A stretch of DNA of 64,000 nt from Anas platyrhynchos (lineage: Eukaryota; Chordata; Aves; Anseriformes; Anatidae). Position numbers and translations under genes: made by a program. Under the pieces are notes generated by a model that saw only the letters and a list, made by a program, of their open reading frames with translations, did not search any database and was not told the DNA's origin. Below are positions 49,401-64,000 of this stretch, piece after piece. Location of the stretch: the NCBI RefSeq assembly GCF_047663525.1, contig NC_092611.1, positions 7,911,001-7,975,000 of the forward strand, read 5' to 3'. How positions within the stretch are numbered: position 1 is the stretch's first letter; each line of letters starts with the position of its first letter.

Positions 49401-52400
49401 TTGGTCATTTGTTCAGTATAGCATATGAACTGCCTCACATTAACACTGCCCATCTGGAAAGGTTATGGGCTGGCAGGAATGCAAATAGAATTCCTAGGCA
49501 CCAAAGCTCCCTCTCAAAATACAAAGCTGGAGGAACTCAAACCTGCTTATCTTGTTCGTGGGCCCAGTTCTGGAGTCGAAGTTCCAATAAAGTGTCATAG
49601 ACACCCTGTGGAGAGTCAGACTGCACCTCAGTCATGTGCTCCAGGAAAGCTTTCAATTCTCGGGAGTTGTTTGCAAAAATCGGAATGAACTCCTCAGAAT
49701 TAGCCTGTAGAACAGGAAAAAAAAAAAAAAAGAGTAAACCACCCAGCACAACCACAGACAGACAGGTGCTTCTTCTCCAACATCTGGAGGGCCTGTTCCT
49801 ACAATCTGTGATGCAACAGATACCATACAGCACTGGATGCCAATTACTGCAGCAATCAGTTCTGTGTAATAGCTTTAGGCAGTTTCTTGTGTAGTACCAG
49901 TACACCAGGATGTGGCCTTTCATTACGTCTGAAATGTCAGGCCTGTGCTGCAAGGCACGCAGGAGTGCTCATTTGCTGCAAAGTTACTACTCCAGAACAA
50001 CAACTCTCAGTCCAAGCAAACCATACCTTTTTTCCTTCCAGCAGCCCAAGGCCTTCGTTGTCTCCTGACGGCTGGTAATCAGTGCAAAGGATCTTCAATA
50101 GTTCTGTGGTCTCATTAGGGACATGGTGCATCAGGATTTTACCATACCGCTTCATGTTACTCTCTGCCTGATCAAACGGCAGCTTTCCAATGTAGTGTAA
50201 AGCCTCTTGGTAGTTCTGTGGAGGCAGCCAGCAAGGATAACATCACGTTGGCTTCTGCCCTCCGCATCGACATTAGCACAGACAGCATTGAAGACATGCT
50301 GAAAGTATGCCAGGACCACCATTTGCTCTGCATTATCATCTTATTTCACTATTCCTGCTTGGTCTCCTCCTATGTGAGGAAGGCTGGCTGTGGCCTTGGG
50401 AAAAGACAGATTTAAATCCATCTGCCACTAACAAACCTCCCTTCTCTAAGGGTCACTGTAAAAAGCCACATACCAAAACAGAACAAATAAGCCCCTCTAA
50501 TTTCCAACCCACTGCACAAGACAGAAGCAGAAAACCAGCACACAAGCAACAGCAGGCACTGGTACTGCCTGAACAGTAGTCACAGGGCTACTGTGCAGAA
50601 AGGCTAGTGAAATTAGATTCCCTCCAACACAGGAGGCTAGAGAAGCAATATTCTCACCAGTAAGAACACAAGAGCAGTAATACCTTACCTTGATGTCCTC
50701 TAGCTGGATTTTGAGGTACCATTCGTGATGGGCATGCTTCTCTGCCAAGTACACAGCATGGGAGTAGTAACCTGCTTGACGAAGTACTTTGATTGCTGTT
50801 TCCACATCAAAGCGGACCTCGCTCTCACTAGTCTACAAGAACAGAAGCAGAAAGACTACGGACTAAGCAGTAACCATTTGCTTAAAAGGAGAAATGCCAG
50901 AGCACTAACAACTTAGTATCTCTCATGCAAGGGACAGATCACGTGTTGAGAAGGAAGTCTAACAACCTCTCAGTAGATTGCTAGTCAGACTGGCGAAAGC
51001 CTTCACAATTCAAACTGGAACGGCAAGCCAGCCAAACTGAGAATGTAACCAAAAGCTTGGAAATAAAGCAACAAAAATAAGGATACTGTGGCAGAAATCC
51101 ATTCTTTTCTGTGTGTGTCTCTCTCACAACAGCCCCACAGGAGCCAATTTACAGTTAGCACTACTCCTTTTTAATTGTCGTGTTTTAATTGTAACAAAAT
51201 AAAACAAAATTCTTAAGTTATCACCTTCCCCCATTACCTTAATGAACTCCTCCAGTTTGGAGCTGTCTTTGAGTTTGGTATAGCAATTCAGCAGAAGCGT
51301 AGTATGGTCTGCATTGGCCAGAGACTGCAGGTGAAGAGTCTGCAGATAAGCAGTGAGGTTGTGGATGCGCTGAGCATCTAGAAATTTCCGAATAACATAA
51401 GATGGTTCCAACTTCCCTATTGTTCTGGAAGGGGAAGAATCACGTCACAGCATGCCACATAACCAGGGAGTCAAAAAAAAAAAATTAATGGCACACAGAG
51501 AACTTCAGCAGACACAGTGAAACAGCCATCTACAAAGGCTGCAATTGGGATGATGGTGGCAGCACATAAGGAATTAATGCTCCTCTAAAGGAAACTGTGA
51601 GAAGATGGGCTACAGATAATTGGGAATCGAAAAAAAGGGAATTAAAGACACATTTTTCTTTCTTACAGTCACAAAACTCAAAGTCTTATTTAAACACTTA
51701 TGCCCACATGCAGCAGTTTAGCTACAGTTAGCCTGATTTTATTGCAAATTTGCATTAAGTACATACAGTTAAGTACAACAGTTTTCAATAAGCCCCAAAA
51801 CAGATGGTTTTCTATATTTATATGTTTTATATTAAAACAGCATTTTTTATATTTAAGTGACACTCTGGTTTACCCTTTCACGTTCAGAATGATTTTCAAG
51901 CAACCTTCAGAGACACTTAACCTGACACTTTTCTCTCTATTGGTAGAATTTTTCACAAGTCATGCCTTTTTTTCCTCCCTTGGCTGAAACAGAAATCAAG
52001 GCCTATATAGCTCCATCTGTACCACACTGCCCTTGCTCTGTACTACCCCAGCTTACCGAATGTACTGCTGGATGGCTCCATCGTGGTTCCCCTTGTTGTA
52101 CAGATGATCGCCATACTGACGGAAGATCTCTGACAAGCCATCGCTGTCCAAGTGGTGACTCTTGGCTAGGTTAATGGCCATTTCAAATAAGTTCTTTCTG
52201 AATAGCATCTGTTAAATACAGAGTAGGAGCAGTATGAGGGCAATATCACTTCCTAAAGCAAGGTTTAAACACACCCACAAAACAAATTGTTTCTCTTTGG
52301 TGCTGTACCTGTTTGCAGACTTGGGCTTTTAAATACCAAATGCTCTGCAACACAGGTTATGCTGGAAAGCTACGAGGTCACTTATTACCTTGTAACTCAC

Positions 52401-55015
52401 TCACTTCAACAGTCCAATTTTTCAACCTGTGGAGCCAGTACAATCTTGCAGACATAAGGCAGACCAGCAACAAAACAGGTTTACGTGCCTCAAGTTTGGT
52501 TTGTGTATCCTTCTCCTGCAGTACATGGATCTTCCCATCTCGGGTCAGTACGTACAAGGAACCCCACTCCGCTAAAACATCCACTATATCATCGAAGATC
52601 GAGCTGTATGCAATGAACTTGTTGCACAAGTCATAAATATTCAGGACTTGTTTATCTGAATTCTGTGCCTCGTTCCCAGCAAACTCAGACCTGGAGAGCA
52701 GAATAAAGTTTTAGAAAACAAGAAGCAACCTGAATTCTTTCGATACCTACGCAAACTCAAGATGCCCAGAGAGCAAGACAAACGAGGTTCATTTGGACAA
52801 TTAAACTAAGCAGATGCATAGGCTAGACACCACCTATTTATGCATAAATGCCGTCTGTGTGTGTTGGACAGAGAAATTCATATGGGTGGAAAGAAATCCC
52901 CCTTGTTCAGCATGCTTGACTGTGCTACTCTAACAACCAAATTGGTCTATGGGTCTGGATTAATTTCAACAGCCTCTGACAAAGTTACAGTCAGCCCCTA
53001 GAGTGAAGCTTCAAAAAGAAGAAGGAAAAAAAAGGGAAAGCAGGAAACCGCAATAGCAAAAGATAAAAAAAGTAATAATAAAATCTCATGTTCCAAGGAC
53101 CCCTACTTTGGAGAAGTCTTCCGGTCCTTGGAGACAATGATGAGGTACCCCCGATACCAGTGAACAATCAACTTTTGTCCCTCGAAGGCAAAGCAGGGGC
53201 CCCGTTCGTCTGGCTGATAGAGGTACACACATTCATTTCCTGCTACGATGAACTGCAGATCCTGTGAGGGGTCACTGAGAGAAGAACAGCGCAATCCACA
53301 ACCGTGAGTGTCCAGCTCCAGATGAGGATAGTCTTTCACTGAAAGCAGGTAAGACTACAGAGGAAACACAAGGTTTTAGAGCTCACCTGAACTAGACTCT
53401 CGAGCCAATAGAATTTTCAAGTCAGATTCTCATTTTTTCCAATTAATTTCCCACCTGGATGTTCTCTGTGGTCACCACAAACAGATGTGTTGTTTTGCCA
53501 GACTGTCGGAAAGCGAGACCAGTAACTGGGTAACTGCCCTCATGCAGGATCTGGGTCTTACTATGCCGGTCTCGGGTGATGTCTCCTTTTGTAAGTACAA
53601 CACTCCCATCTGCAAAACCTGATGAAAAGGACAGATCAAACCGTTCACTTGCGTGGCACACCTGAAATATTATCCAGTGCAAGTCAGGGCAGCTGCAGCC
53701 AGTGACACCTTGCTTGCCAGCAAGGTATCAAGTAATGGGATTGCTGCACCAATCCACCTCCAATTGCTCCTGTTAAATTTCACAGCTGCCACCTAACCAC
53801 ATGCAATGTCACTGTTCCACAAGGCTCAACACGCTTCCCCCATCACAAACTCCGCCTGCAGGTTATTTTTGTTTGGGTCTTTCTATATTTTGTTTCGAGA
53901 AGACCTACTTCATCCTCCAATTTTAACTACCATTTTAATATACCATACATAAAAAACCTAGAGGGAGGTTTCCTACTAGTGAGTAAAACATTCAGATTTC
54001 ATAGTTTGCAAGCTGTTTGGGAGCAGAAGGCAACAACACATAAGAAAAGGCTTCTGATTTCAGCGCAGAGACCAACACACAGAAAGAGCCTGCAGTCTTG
54101 CAACATTACTGCTCTTACTCTGTTTAGCTTTACTTACCAATAGCCATGAAATTAAGATTCTCATGGACAGTTAGGCAAGACACAACCGTGGGCTTGTTAC
54201 CCGGTATCGCTGGAAAAATTCGTGTGCAAAGAGGATTGCCACCATCTCGTTTCTCCAGGTTCCATACTTTAACCTGAAAACAACAGTGGTACAGCATAAG
54301 TAAAACATGAGGCGTTAGAGGCAAACTACTGAAAGTAAGAAGAGTCAATCGAGATAATCACAGTATTCTATGAGAGGTCCATAACACAAAAAATTTGCCT
54401 CTGTCACTTGACTTACCAATGGGTTAATGCCCTCTTCATCCTCACCAACAGAAACCAAGATACTGTGCTGCTTCAGCTGGTACAGGTGCGTTACCCTTAG
54501 CTTGTAAGCCTGGAAACTAGTGAGTTGAAGCGAGCGCGGCAGAAACCAGATCTGCCCTTCGATATGTTGATCACAGTTAAGGCAAACAAAGGAAGATGAT
54601 AAAAAAACGGTAAAAGAAAAACAGAACGACAAAAGAACCCCTACACCTCCGAGTGTGGCGGAATCAAACCCTTACCGGCTCCTCTCAGAAGCCTACAACA
54701 AACACACTTTTGTGGAGACGCCTAAGAGCACAGAAACAAATAACGACGGGTTTTGCACAGGGCAGGGGCCTGTGCACAGGACCACCAAGCCCACAGGCCC
54801 CGGCCCACGAAGCCCCCCCGCAAGGCCGGAGCGCCCAGAACCACCATCTCTTCTGGGATATCCCCGAACACAAGGCTCCCCCGGCCCGAATCGCACACCG
54901 TGACGCCCGGGGGCAGCGCGAAGGGCTTCCCGGCGGAGCCCTCCGGGCCCGGCGGCTCCTTCACCACCTCCCTGTCGAAGAAGACGAAGCGCCGCCACTG
55001 CAGGTAGGCCGCCAT
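46456..55015 (-). CDS. VPS11: VPS11, core subunit of the CORVET and HOPS tethering complexes
   Basis: Exons: 54862-55015, 54417-54565, 54138-54273, 53455-53618, 53107-53354, 52489-52690, 52057-52208, 51238-51424, 50689-50832, 50027-50215, 49543-49704, 48931-49070, 48417-48619, 47731-47902, 47386-47608, 46456-46620. They join to 929 codons plus stop (human 941). The protein scaffolds endosome and lysosome fusion with VPS16, VPS18 and VPS33. The N-terminal half (about 1-350) is the beta-propeller, then an alpha-solenoid with the clathrin-type repeat, a short coiled coil ([16 protein letters not shown]), and a C-terminal RING-H2 finger ([19 protein letters not shown]) as in the human protein. 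The start [16 protein letters not shown] matches the family. Intron 1 is AT-AC U12-type and intron 6 uses a GC donor. Confidence 0.97.
47201..47370 (+). mobile_element. CR1 LINE 3'-region fragment
   Basis: About 170 bp match the CR1 3' region: GAATGGGCTGCCCAGGGAAG, CCATCCCTGGAGGGCTTTAA, TTAGGGATGTGGTTTAGTGG, and an end CTTCCAACCTAAATGATTCT. It lies antisense in the last VPS11 intron, just after a 15-A tract, and is the longest CR1 piece seen here. Confidence 0.9.
52209..52488 (-). other. VPS11: GC-AG intron 6 of VPS11
   Basis: The exon 6/7 junction keeps the family frame (KLE joined to MLFRKN) only if the donor is GAG|GCACGT. The nearby GT (4 nt downstream) would shift the frame. GC donors are a minor U2-type class with an otherwise strong consensus, as here. 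Confidence 0.8.
54566..54861 (-). other. VPS11: AT-AC U12-type intron 1 of VPS11
   Basis: The intron starts ATATCCC and ends CAAC. A CCTTAAC branch element (54576-54582) lies about 12 nt before the acceptor. No GT-AG pair keeps the frame, whereas AT-AC gives [16 protein letters not shown], matching human GDMEGQIW with one substitution. Confidence 0.9.
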
Positions 55016-55020
55016 CTTGG
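55008..55020 (-). promoter_or_regulatory. YY1 site over the VPS11 start codon
   Basis: On the gene strand CCAAGATGGCGGC is a perfect YY1 element whose ATG is the VPS11 initiator. It sits in a CpG-rich start region without a TATA box. Confidence 0.75.
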
Positions 55021-55339
55021 CGACGGGCCCCGCCCCCCGCGGGCCGCGCCGCGCATGCGCCGGGGCTGAGGGCTGCGCCTCAGCGGTTGCCAACCCGAAC
55101 GAGCGCCCCACTTCTGATAACAAAATAAAAATAAATTAAAAAAACGCAGGCCGGTGAGACTTCCGCAGTGCTGCTCCAGCCCCTTACAGGCAGGAGAGTG
55201 TGTACAGAAAGCACGAGCACCGCTGAGGGGAGACCCCTCGTGTTTATACACACACTGACTCCATCTTGAGGCATCTCTCCACAGCACTGTTTTGTTTGTT
55301 TTTCTTGCTTAGCAATGTTAAAAGAAACACCAAAACCAA
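55021..55339. other. VPS11 upstream / DDX6 downstream spacer
   Basis: About 320 bp separate the VPS11 start from the putative DDX6 poly(A) site. GC-rich near VPS11, otherwise unique sequence. No gene seen. Confidence 0.5.
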
Positions 55340-58300
55340 GCTGGAGTTCCAGGGAGCTTTTATTGAGTTTAATCAACAAAATCAGGATTTTACCATTCAT
55401 CTTTTTTTTTGCACTCTGAACTCATGAAGCTCTTCACAAGCCAGTGCTGCAACGCATGTACATATCCAGAGAAAAACACATTCTCAACAAAATCTCTGCT
55501 CCACTGGAGAATTAGCCAATTACCAATTTAACAGAAAGCCAATTTTCCCCTCCCTCCCCTGAATATTTTCAAGGACTATTTCATGTTGTTCACTGGTTAA
55601 CAAAGTACCAACTTCTTAACTAGGGACCAGTGGATATCCCACATGAATTGCAAATAGTTTCTTTTTTTTCTTGAAATAAAGTTCCAGTTTTTTCTATAAA
55701 GGGAACAGCGACTATTTTCTTCTCCTGACACCCCTTCCCCATAATTATTGGTTAAAATACAGCAAGGCTGTATCTTAATAAACCCATCCCTCCCACCACC
55801 CCTCCTTACCCTTCCCTTATTTGTCTACAGCAGAATTTAACAATGCTTCCACAGAAAGATATTTTTAGCAACGCAACAGTGAACTGAGCAAAACCTACAG
55901 AATAATCTGCCAAAGCCTTATTTTGAAGATCAAATGCATGCTCTTTGGTCCAGAGACCTGACTTATCATGAAGAGAAACTGTGATTCCAAAGAAAGAAAA
56001 AAAACTACAAGTTCACAGCAATTGGAAAAACTCCTTGTGCGGACTTTTCGCCCAGCCTTTCCAATGGTGGCCATGCTGCTGGAGCTCCTGGGAACAAAGT
56101 TCACCCCGATCCTCAGAAACCAACAGCTGCTCAACCCCAGCAGTATTACGAAGTCCAGCACCAGGACAAGAACCACTGTGATGGCAGCTCAGCAGGTGCG
56201 GCATGGCATCCCGATAACCTCTAGAACAGAAACCATGGCAGAACAGTTCTCTGCTCAAGGTTTGAGTCCTATCAGTCATTTTTGAAAAACAAGCGTGTGA
56301 AGCATTTTTAAATCCTTGGAGCAGACACCCTTCCCTATCCCAAGTAAAAATAAAAATCAAACAATCAGAATGAGATGATTTGATACCAACATGTATACAA
56401 CATATTCATGTTGAGCTTCCATGTTCTTACCCACAAAAAAAAGTCCCAGAGGGCAAAGGAAAGATGCTCCCATCTCATTCTGGAAATTAAAATATGTATT
56501 TGAGACCAACCCACCCCCCTCCCTTCAAGGAAAGCCCTCCAGCAACTGCGCTGCACTCTTGACAGCGCACATCCTGAGACCAGCCTAGAGCTCATCTGGA
56601 GTAAGTTGGCTGCAGATTTGCGTCACCCTCTTCACAGCCATTTCACCCAGTTGTGAAACTTCATTACTTCAGATTCAGAGGATGATGCTTTTTTTTTTAA
56701 GACTTTCAGGGGGAAAATGCAGAATACATCAGATTCTTAATGTTATCTTTGTCAGAGGAATTATTTGACCTAGGGCTCTCATCACTGAAGGCAGAAACTG
56801 GCTCCAAGTAATGCATTAATGTGAAGGCTGGTGTGTAACTAGGAAAACAACAGGAGATCAAAAAGGAATCTCAAAAAGCCAAGACTTACACACACTCCTT
56901 ACTCTTGGGCAGGAAAAAACAAAAACAAAAACTAGGCTTATCCTAGTCATTTGGAGCATCTTTCCATCTGCAAGATTGCATCTGTTAGAGATAGCCTATT
57001 GGCACCAAAAATAGGCTGCTTCCTTCTTTGCTGAAAGCCACCTAAAAACGGTGCCCCCGATAGTTTAGGTAAGTGCCAATCCTCAAATAGAGGCTGAGTT
57101 TAAAGTAATACTTTCCATTTAAAAGTTCTGTGCTTTAAGAGGGACCATCAAAGCATGGCACCAGGCTAACCTACCACAAATCCAAGCAGAGCACACACAT
57201 CTGACTCAACACTGCTATCCTGTTCTTGTTACATGTGTGTGCCCTGGTAAGATACAAAAAAAACTTTTATTTACATTTTTTCATGTCTTTGTTGCACTAA
57301 AATGATCCCTCTTCTGTCTCTCTGGAAAATCGTAAGCTGGCTGCAGTACAAGAGCAAGATTTTACTTTTGGTCAAAGTTACCACCCACAAAATCCCACCC
57401 CACCCCCCACCCCCAAAAAGCACCCCAAAGTTGTTTACATTTAGTACCTGCCAGTCAGATGTAAGCTGTGTGGCTCACAGAGTGTCTGTGACCAAGCTCT
57501 TGAGTTTGTACTCTAGTGCAGCATTTGCTACAATTATGGAGTCACTGCTGACAAAAAAAAAAAAAAACAAAAAACAACACCCTTTCCATCTTGTAAAGTT
57601 GTTGTCAGGAGGCACCTGATTTTGTACTTATGATCCTCAAGGAAGTGGGACAGTTAAGTTTGCCTTTTAGTTCCAAACATTTTTACTCAAAAGAAAAAAA
57701 AGCGGAGGTGTCAAAATGGGAGAAATTAAGACAATTAATTCCTGCCTTAAGATAAGCAAGCATGGTGTGAGTGCAGCGTCTGTATACACAATAAATGACT
57801 GAGCAAAAGGGATTGCATTCATCCAGGTGCCTCCTGACACTGTTGTTGAACAGGCTAAAAGGGAATTTTAAGAGTTTACAGTTTGATTTGTCTCACTCCT
57901 CTTGCCTGTAGATCAGGCCAAACATCAAGCATGTTGGGAGGGGCACAATTTAAAGCAACACTATTTGACCAGAAAGTATTTTCCAGCAATATACAATGCA
58001 GAGTGACAGAGAGCAAGTCATGCCACAACAGACAAGATGGCAAATAGCTTTCTGTAGCTTCTGACAGCAACAGGGGTTTTGTACCCTTACCTGCTCACAG
58101 GTCTGTATAGAGGCTGTTTTGGGCAGAAAATGCACAATGCTGCAGGAAGTAAATCAATCCCATAAAGCTCCAAAACTGTCAGTTTATGCATCTAGATCAG
58201 TTTCCTACTGTTTCTTTTAAACCCAAATCCACGCCTTATACATATGCTGCTCAGCAACACTGACACCCGCTGGATTTCCCTCACACCATGGTGGAACACA

Positions 58301-60811
58301 GGTCAGGGCATCCCTCAGAGCTTGTGAAGTTCCTGACGTTTCTAAGAGGGAAATCAAAGAATATCTTGCACAAGGTAAGCAACAGATTTTGAGGCCTCAG
58401 AGCCTCTGCAAGCAATCTCTTCCATACAAGCGGTACAGGACAGTGTTGCTAGCACCAGAGCAAACCCACCCTGACTAGAGACACTTGGAAGCCTGCTCTT
58501 CAGGGAGGTCAGAGCATTTCTCATTGCTTAGTGTTGCAGAAAACTGAGCCCCTCTCATCTTTAGCTGCTCCCATAATCAGTCTAATCCCTTTAACCCCAG
58601 CAACCTTCATCAAAAAAAAAAAAGTTATATATGAACCCAAACAGAAAAAAAATATTTACAAAGTTTGTACAATATACACATCTGATTTTCTATGGGACAC
58701 ACTGCACCAGAAGAAAGAGGGCCATGGCTCTGAAACAAGTCTACATATCAAGTGCTGGAACTACTAATGGAGACTTATGGAAACCAGTCTTTAGTGTTCT
58801 GCTAGAGCATAGGGCTTTTCTTATGGCTCCTGCAAAGGATGACAGGCTACTCTTTCCTTCTGGAGCTATGCTGCTGCACCTAATCAGCCCAGATTTTAAG
58901 TTGGTTTTGTTTTAAATACAGTATTTACAGTGTGGGTGAACTGCAGATGCATATCAACTCCTCCAATTAAAAAAAAAAGTTGAAAAAAAGTAGTATTACC
59001 AGTAAGTTTCACCTCCCAGCCCTGGCCTTGAGTACTTGGGGAGGAGGAGAGGGGGAAGAGAGGGGAACTTTGACCTGAAACCAAAAACAGCTGTTGATTC
59101 CTTGGGCTGTGTTGGAAAGGTGATATTCTGAATGGTCTCATAGCATAAGGCACTTTGCACGAATAAGTAACAAGCTCTTTAGCTTAAAAACAGATGAGTA
59201 AACAGGGAGAAGTTGAAATGCACTCAGTCGATGGTTGAAGAATTTGAAATCGCAGACAAGCTTGTGTTCTTCAAGATTCTTCTCTTTCCAGGGTTTCTCT
59301 TCTTCCCTTGCTGCCCCTCCCACCCAAAGAAAAAAAAATTTAAAACCAGCAGTTAGTGCAACTAATGTTCAATCAGCACACAGTGCAAACAAGTGGAAAA
59401 ACAAAAAGACATTCCTCCTTTCATCTTCTTTCTTCCTTGCTGCCAAATTTAAAAAGAAAAAAGGCCAAGCTCTTTAGTCTTCATAGTTCCGAAATGAAAA
59501 GACGAAGAAAAACCCACAAAGAGAAGGGTATCCCCAAAGAAATGATGTGTCACAGATGTGGATCAAAGGGCTTCACCTTCTGGCATGTGTAGTCAAAGCC
59601 TTAAAGAAAAACAAACAAAAACAAACACCCACAGTTAAATCAATTCTATGCAAAACCAGAATGTAAGTAATGAATCACACTGACTATGTAGCTGCTCCGG
59701 AAAAGCCAACGGCATTCAGAACAGCTCATCTTCAATCACTGTACCTCAGAAAGAAGCGCTACTATTACCCAATTATACCTAAATGGCTCAACTACACACT
59801 TGTTTACTGTCATTAAGTGGTGTGCAATTCTCAGACAGGGTTAGAGCAGTCCCCTTGAAGAAGCCACCCAAGAACTTTGTCCAGGTTCATCATCTGATTT
59901 GTTTTGTCTATGCACTTATTTATTTTAAAAGATTAATAAAGCAAAGCAAAGGTTGCAAGGTTGCATGACTGAGTAGGACTATCTTTAAATTATTTCAAGT
60001 AGACACAAGTTCATTTTATCTCTCTCTAGCAATCTGCTTCTTTGACAGTTCTTGGGTTTTTTTGTCAGCTTAGAGTAATTTCAGTAGCTTCATCAGTATT
60101 TTCTAATTCACGATTTCTAGGAGAAAATACACAACAGAATTACTTTCAACCCAAACAATGCCATCTCTTGTTGTTGCATAATATAGCATCTTAACTAAAA
60201 ACAGATCAAACATCACCCTCTATTTGGCCTGACTGTAAGAACAACAATTTCCCTGGATTGAAAAGAAGAAATCGACTCAGCATTCTTCCTCAGACAGCGA
60301 TCAAGAAAAGCCAGACTGCAAGACACCCTGGCAGTGAAGCCTCTTTTTTATGCTATGTAGACCTCAAGTGGCAATGAAGATGAATTACAGCTTTGCTACT
60401 ACTTTGGAGGAGGTTCTATGAAATAAAGACAACAACACATGAGGCACCTATAGCTTGAACCTGTTCCTTGCAGCTGCTGAGGCGATTAAGAATTTTGCAT
60501 TAACAGAAAAGCCTAGAGATCCATTTTATCTCCTGGCTTTTTTGATTACCACCTCCCTTTCTACTGTCACCTACTTCTCTTCTTAGCTAACCAATACAGA
60601 CAGAGTTCTTTAGGCTACTAGCAGGCATCCCAGCCTCTCCAAACACCAATCTTCCCACCCTCACTGACAATCTATTTCAAATCCTTGTTTTCACATTCAG
60701 ACACGTTTGGCACATCCGTTTCCCTCTTCCCCTGCAACAATATTCAGGCCAGCTCTTCTTTTATCCAACACTAACTTCTCTATTCAGGAAGGCATTTACA
60801 TACGCATATGG
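55340..60811 (-). other. DDX6: DDX6 3' untranslated region, possibly interrupted by an intron
   Basis: Nothing protein-like is seen on either strand over 5.4 kb apart from a short coding-like start at 59599 downward. AATAAA signals on the minus strand lie at 59919-59924, 57266-57271 and, most distal, 55359-55364. Mammalian DDX6 also has a 3'UTR of several kilobases. A strong acceptor (pyrimidine tract plus AAG) at 59599/59600 suggests that 59600-60815 may be spliced out. Confidence 0.55.
55359..55364 (-). terminator. Distal poly(A) signal AATAAA of DDX6
   Basis: TTTATT on the plus strand reads AATAAA on the DDX6 strand, within CTCAATAAAAGC. It is the last good signal before the VPS11 promoter. 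Confidence 0.6.
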
Positions 60812-63843
<3,032 letters not shown>

Positions 63844-64000
63844 CTAACTAGCCAATCTTTATGCCTGTCACTAGACAGGGTACATGAAATTTCAAAGGAT
63901 TACTTATAAAACCAAGGCTAAACAGAATCACCTTCTAGAAGCAAATCAACACAAACAGCATTAACTACCGAATGAAGAGGAAAACAGTGCATCCCATATA

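Overview
The window looks like a gene-dense stretch of a bird genome. The direct signs are compact introns, GC-rich 5' ends, several 3'-end fragments of CR1 LINEs (the dominant avian retroelement) and bird-like versions of conserved vertebrate proteins. In mammals DPAGT1, H2AX, HMBS, VPS11 and C2CD2L sit together (human 11q23.3), so this is that conserved block, in birds probably on a microchromosome. The species cannot be read from the sequence. I see no provirus, DNA transposon, tRNA or CRISPR.

Layout from left to right: (1) 173-14876, minus strand: 27 exons of a large secreted or surface cysteine-rich protein built from repeated GCC2/GCC3 (ephrin-receptor-like) modules. All exon phases agree, giving about 1,420 codons, and the gene runs off the left edge. 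I do not recognise a named orthologue. (2) 14877-17640: a gene-free spacer with a hairpin, a CR1 end, two interstitial telomere-like tracts and, between them, a four-copy array in which YY1-type and ZNF143-type sites alternate every 61-62 bp. (3) 17650-30356, minus: C2CD2L (TMEM24), 14 coding exons and a 3.9-kb 3'UTR. (4) 30603-31599, minus: a possible two-exon small ORF, or upstream leader of C2CD2L, firing divergently from the DPAGT1 CpG-rich promoter. (5) 31739-35410, plus: DPAGT1, 9 exons. (6) 36538-36966, plus: intronless H2AX with an E2F/CCAAT promoter and both a histone stem-loop and a poly(A) signal. (7) 38113-46106, minus: HMBS, 14 exons. (8) 46456-55015, minus: VPS11, 16 exons. (9) 60812-63741, minus: the last five coding exons of DDX6, followed by a very long 3'UTR region reaching about 55340.

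The genes are mostly housekeeping and functionally independent: lipid transfer at ER-plasma membrane contacts (C2CD2L), the first step of N-glycan precursor synthesis (DPAGT1), the DNA-damage histone (H2AX), haem synthesis (HMBS), endolysosomal tethering (VPS11) and mRNA decay/repression (DDX6). What they share is architecture: CpG-rich starts with YY1-like motifs over start codons, very short intergenic gaps, and two minor-spliceosome (U12-type) introns, one AT-AC in VPS11 and one GT-AG in HMBS. The best candidates for something undescribed are the cysteine-rich gene, the ZNF143/YY1 array between telomere-like tracts, the small divergent ORF, and overlapping hairpins across the HMBS stop codon.
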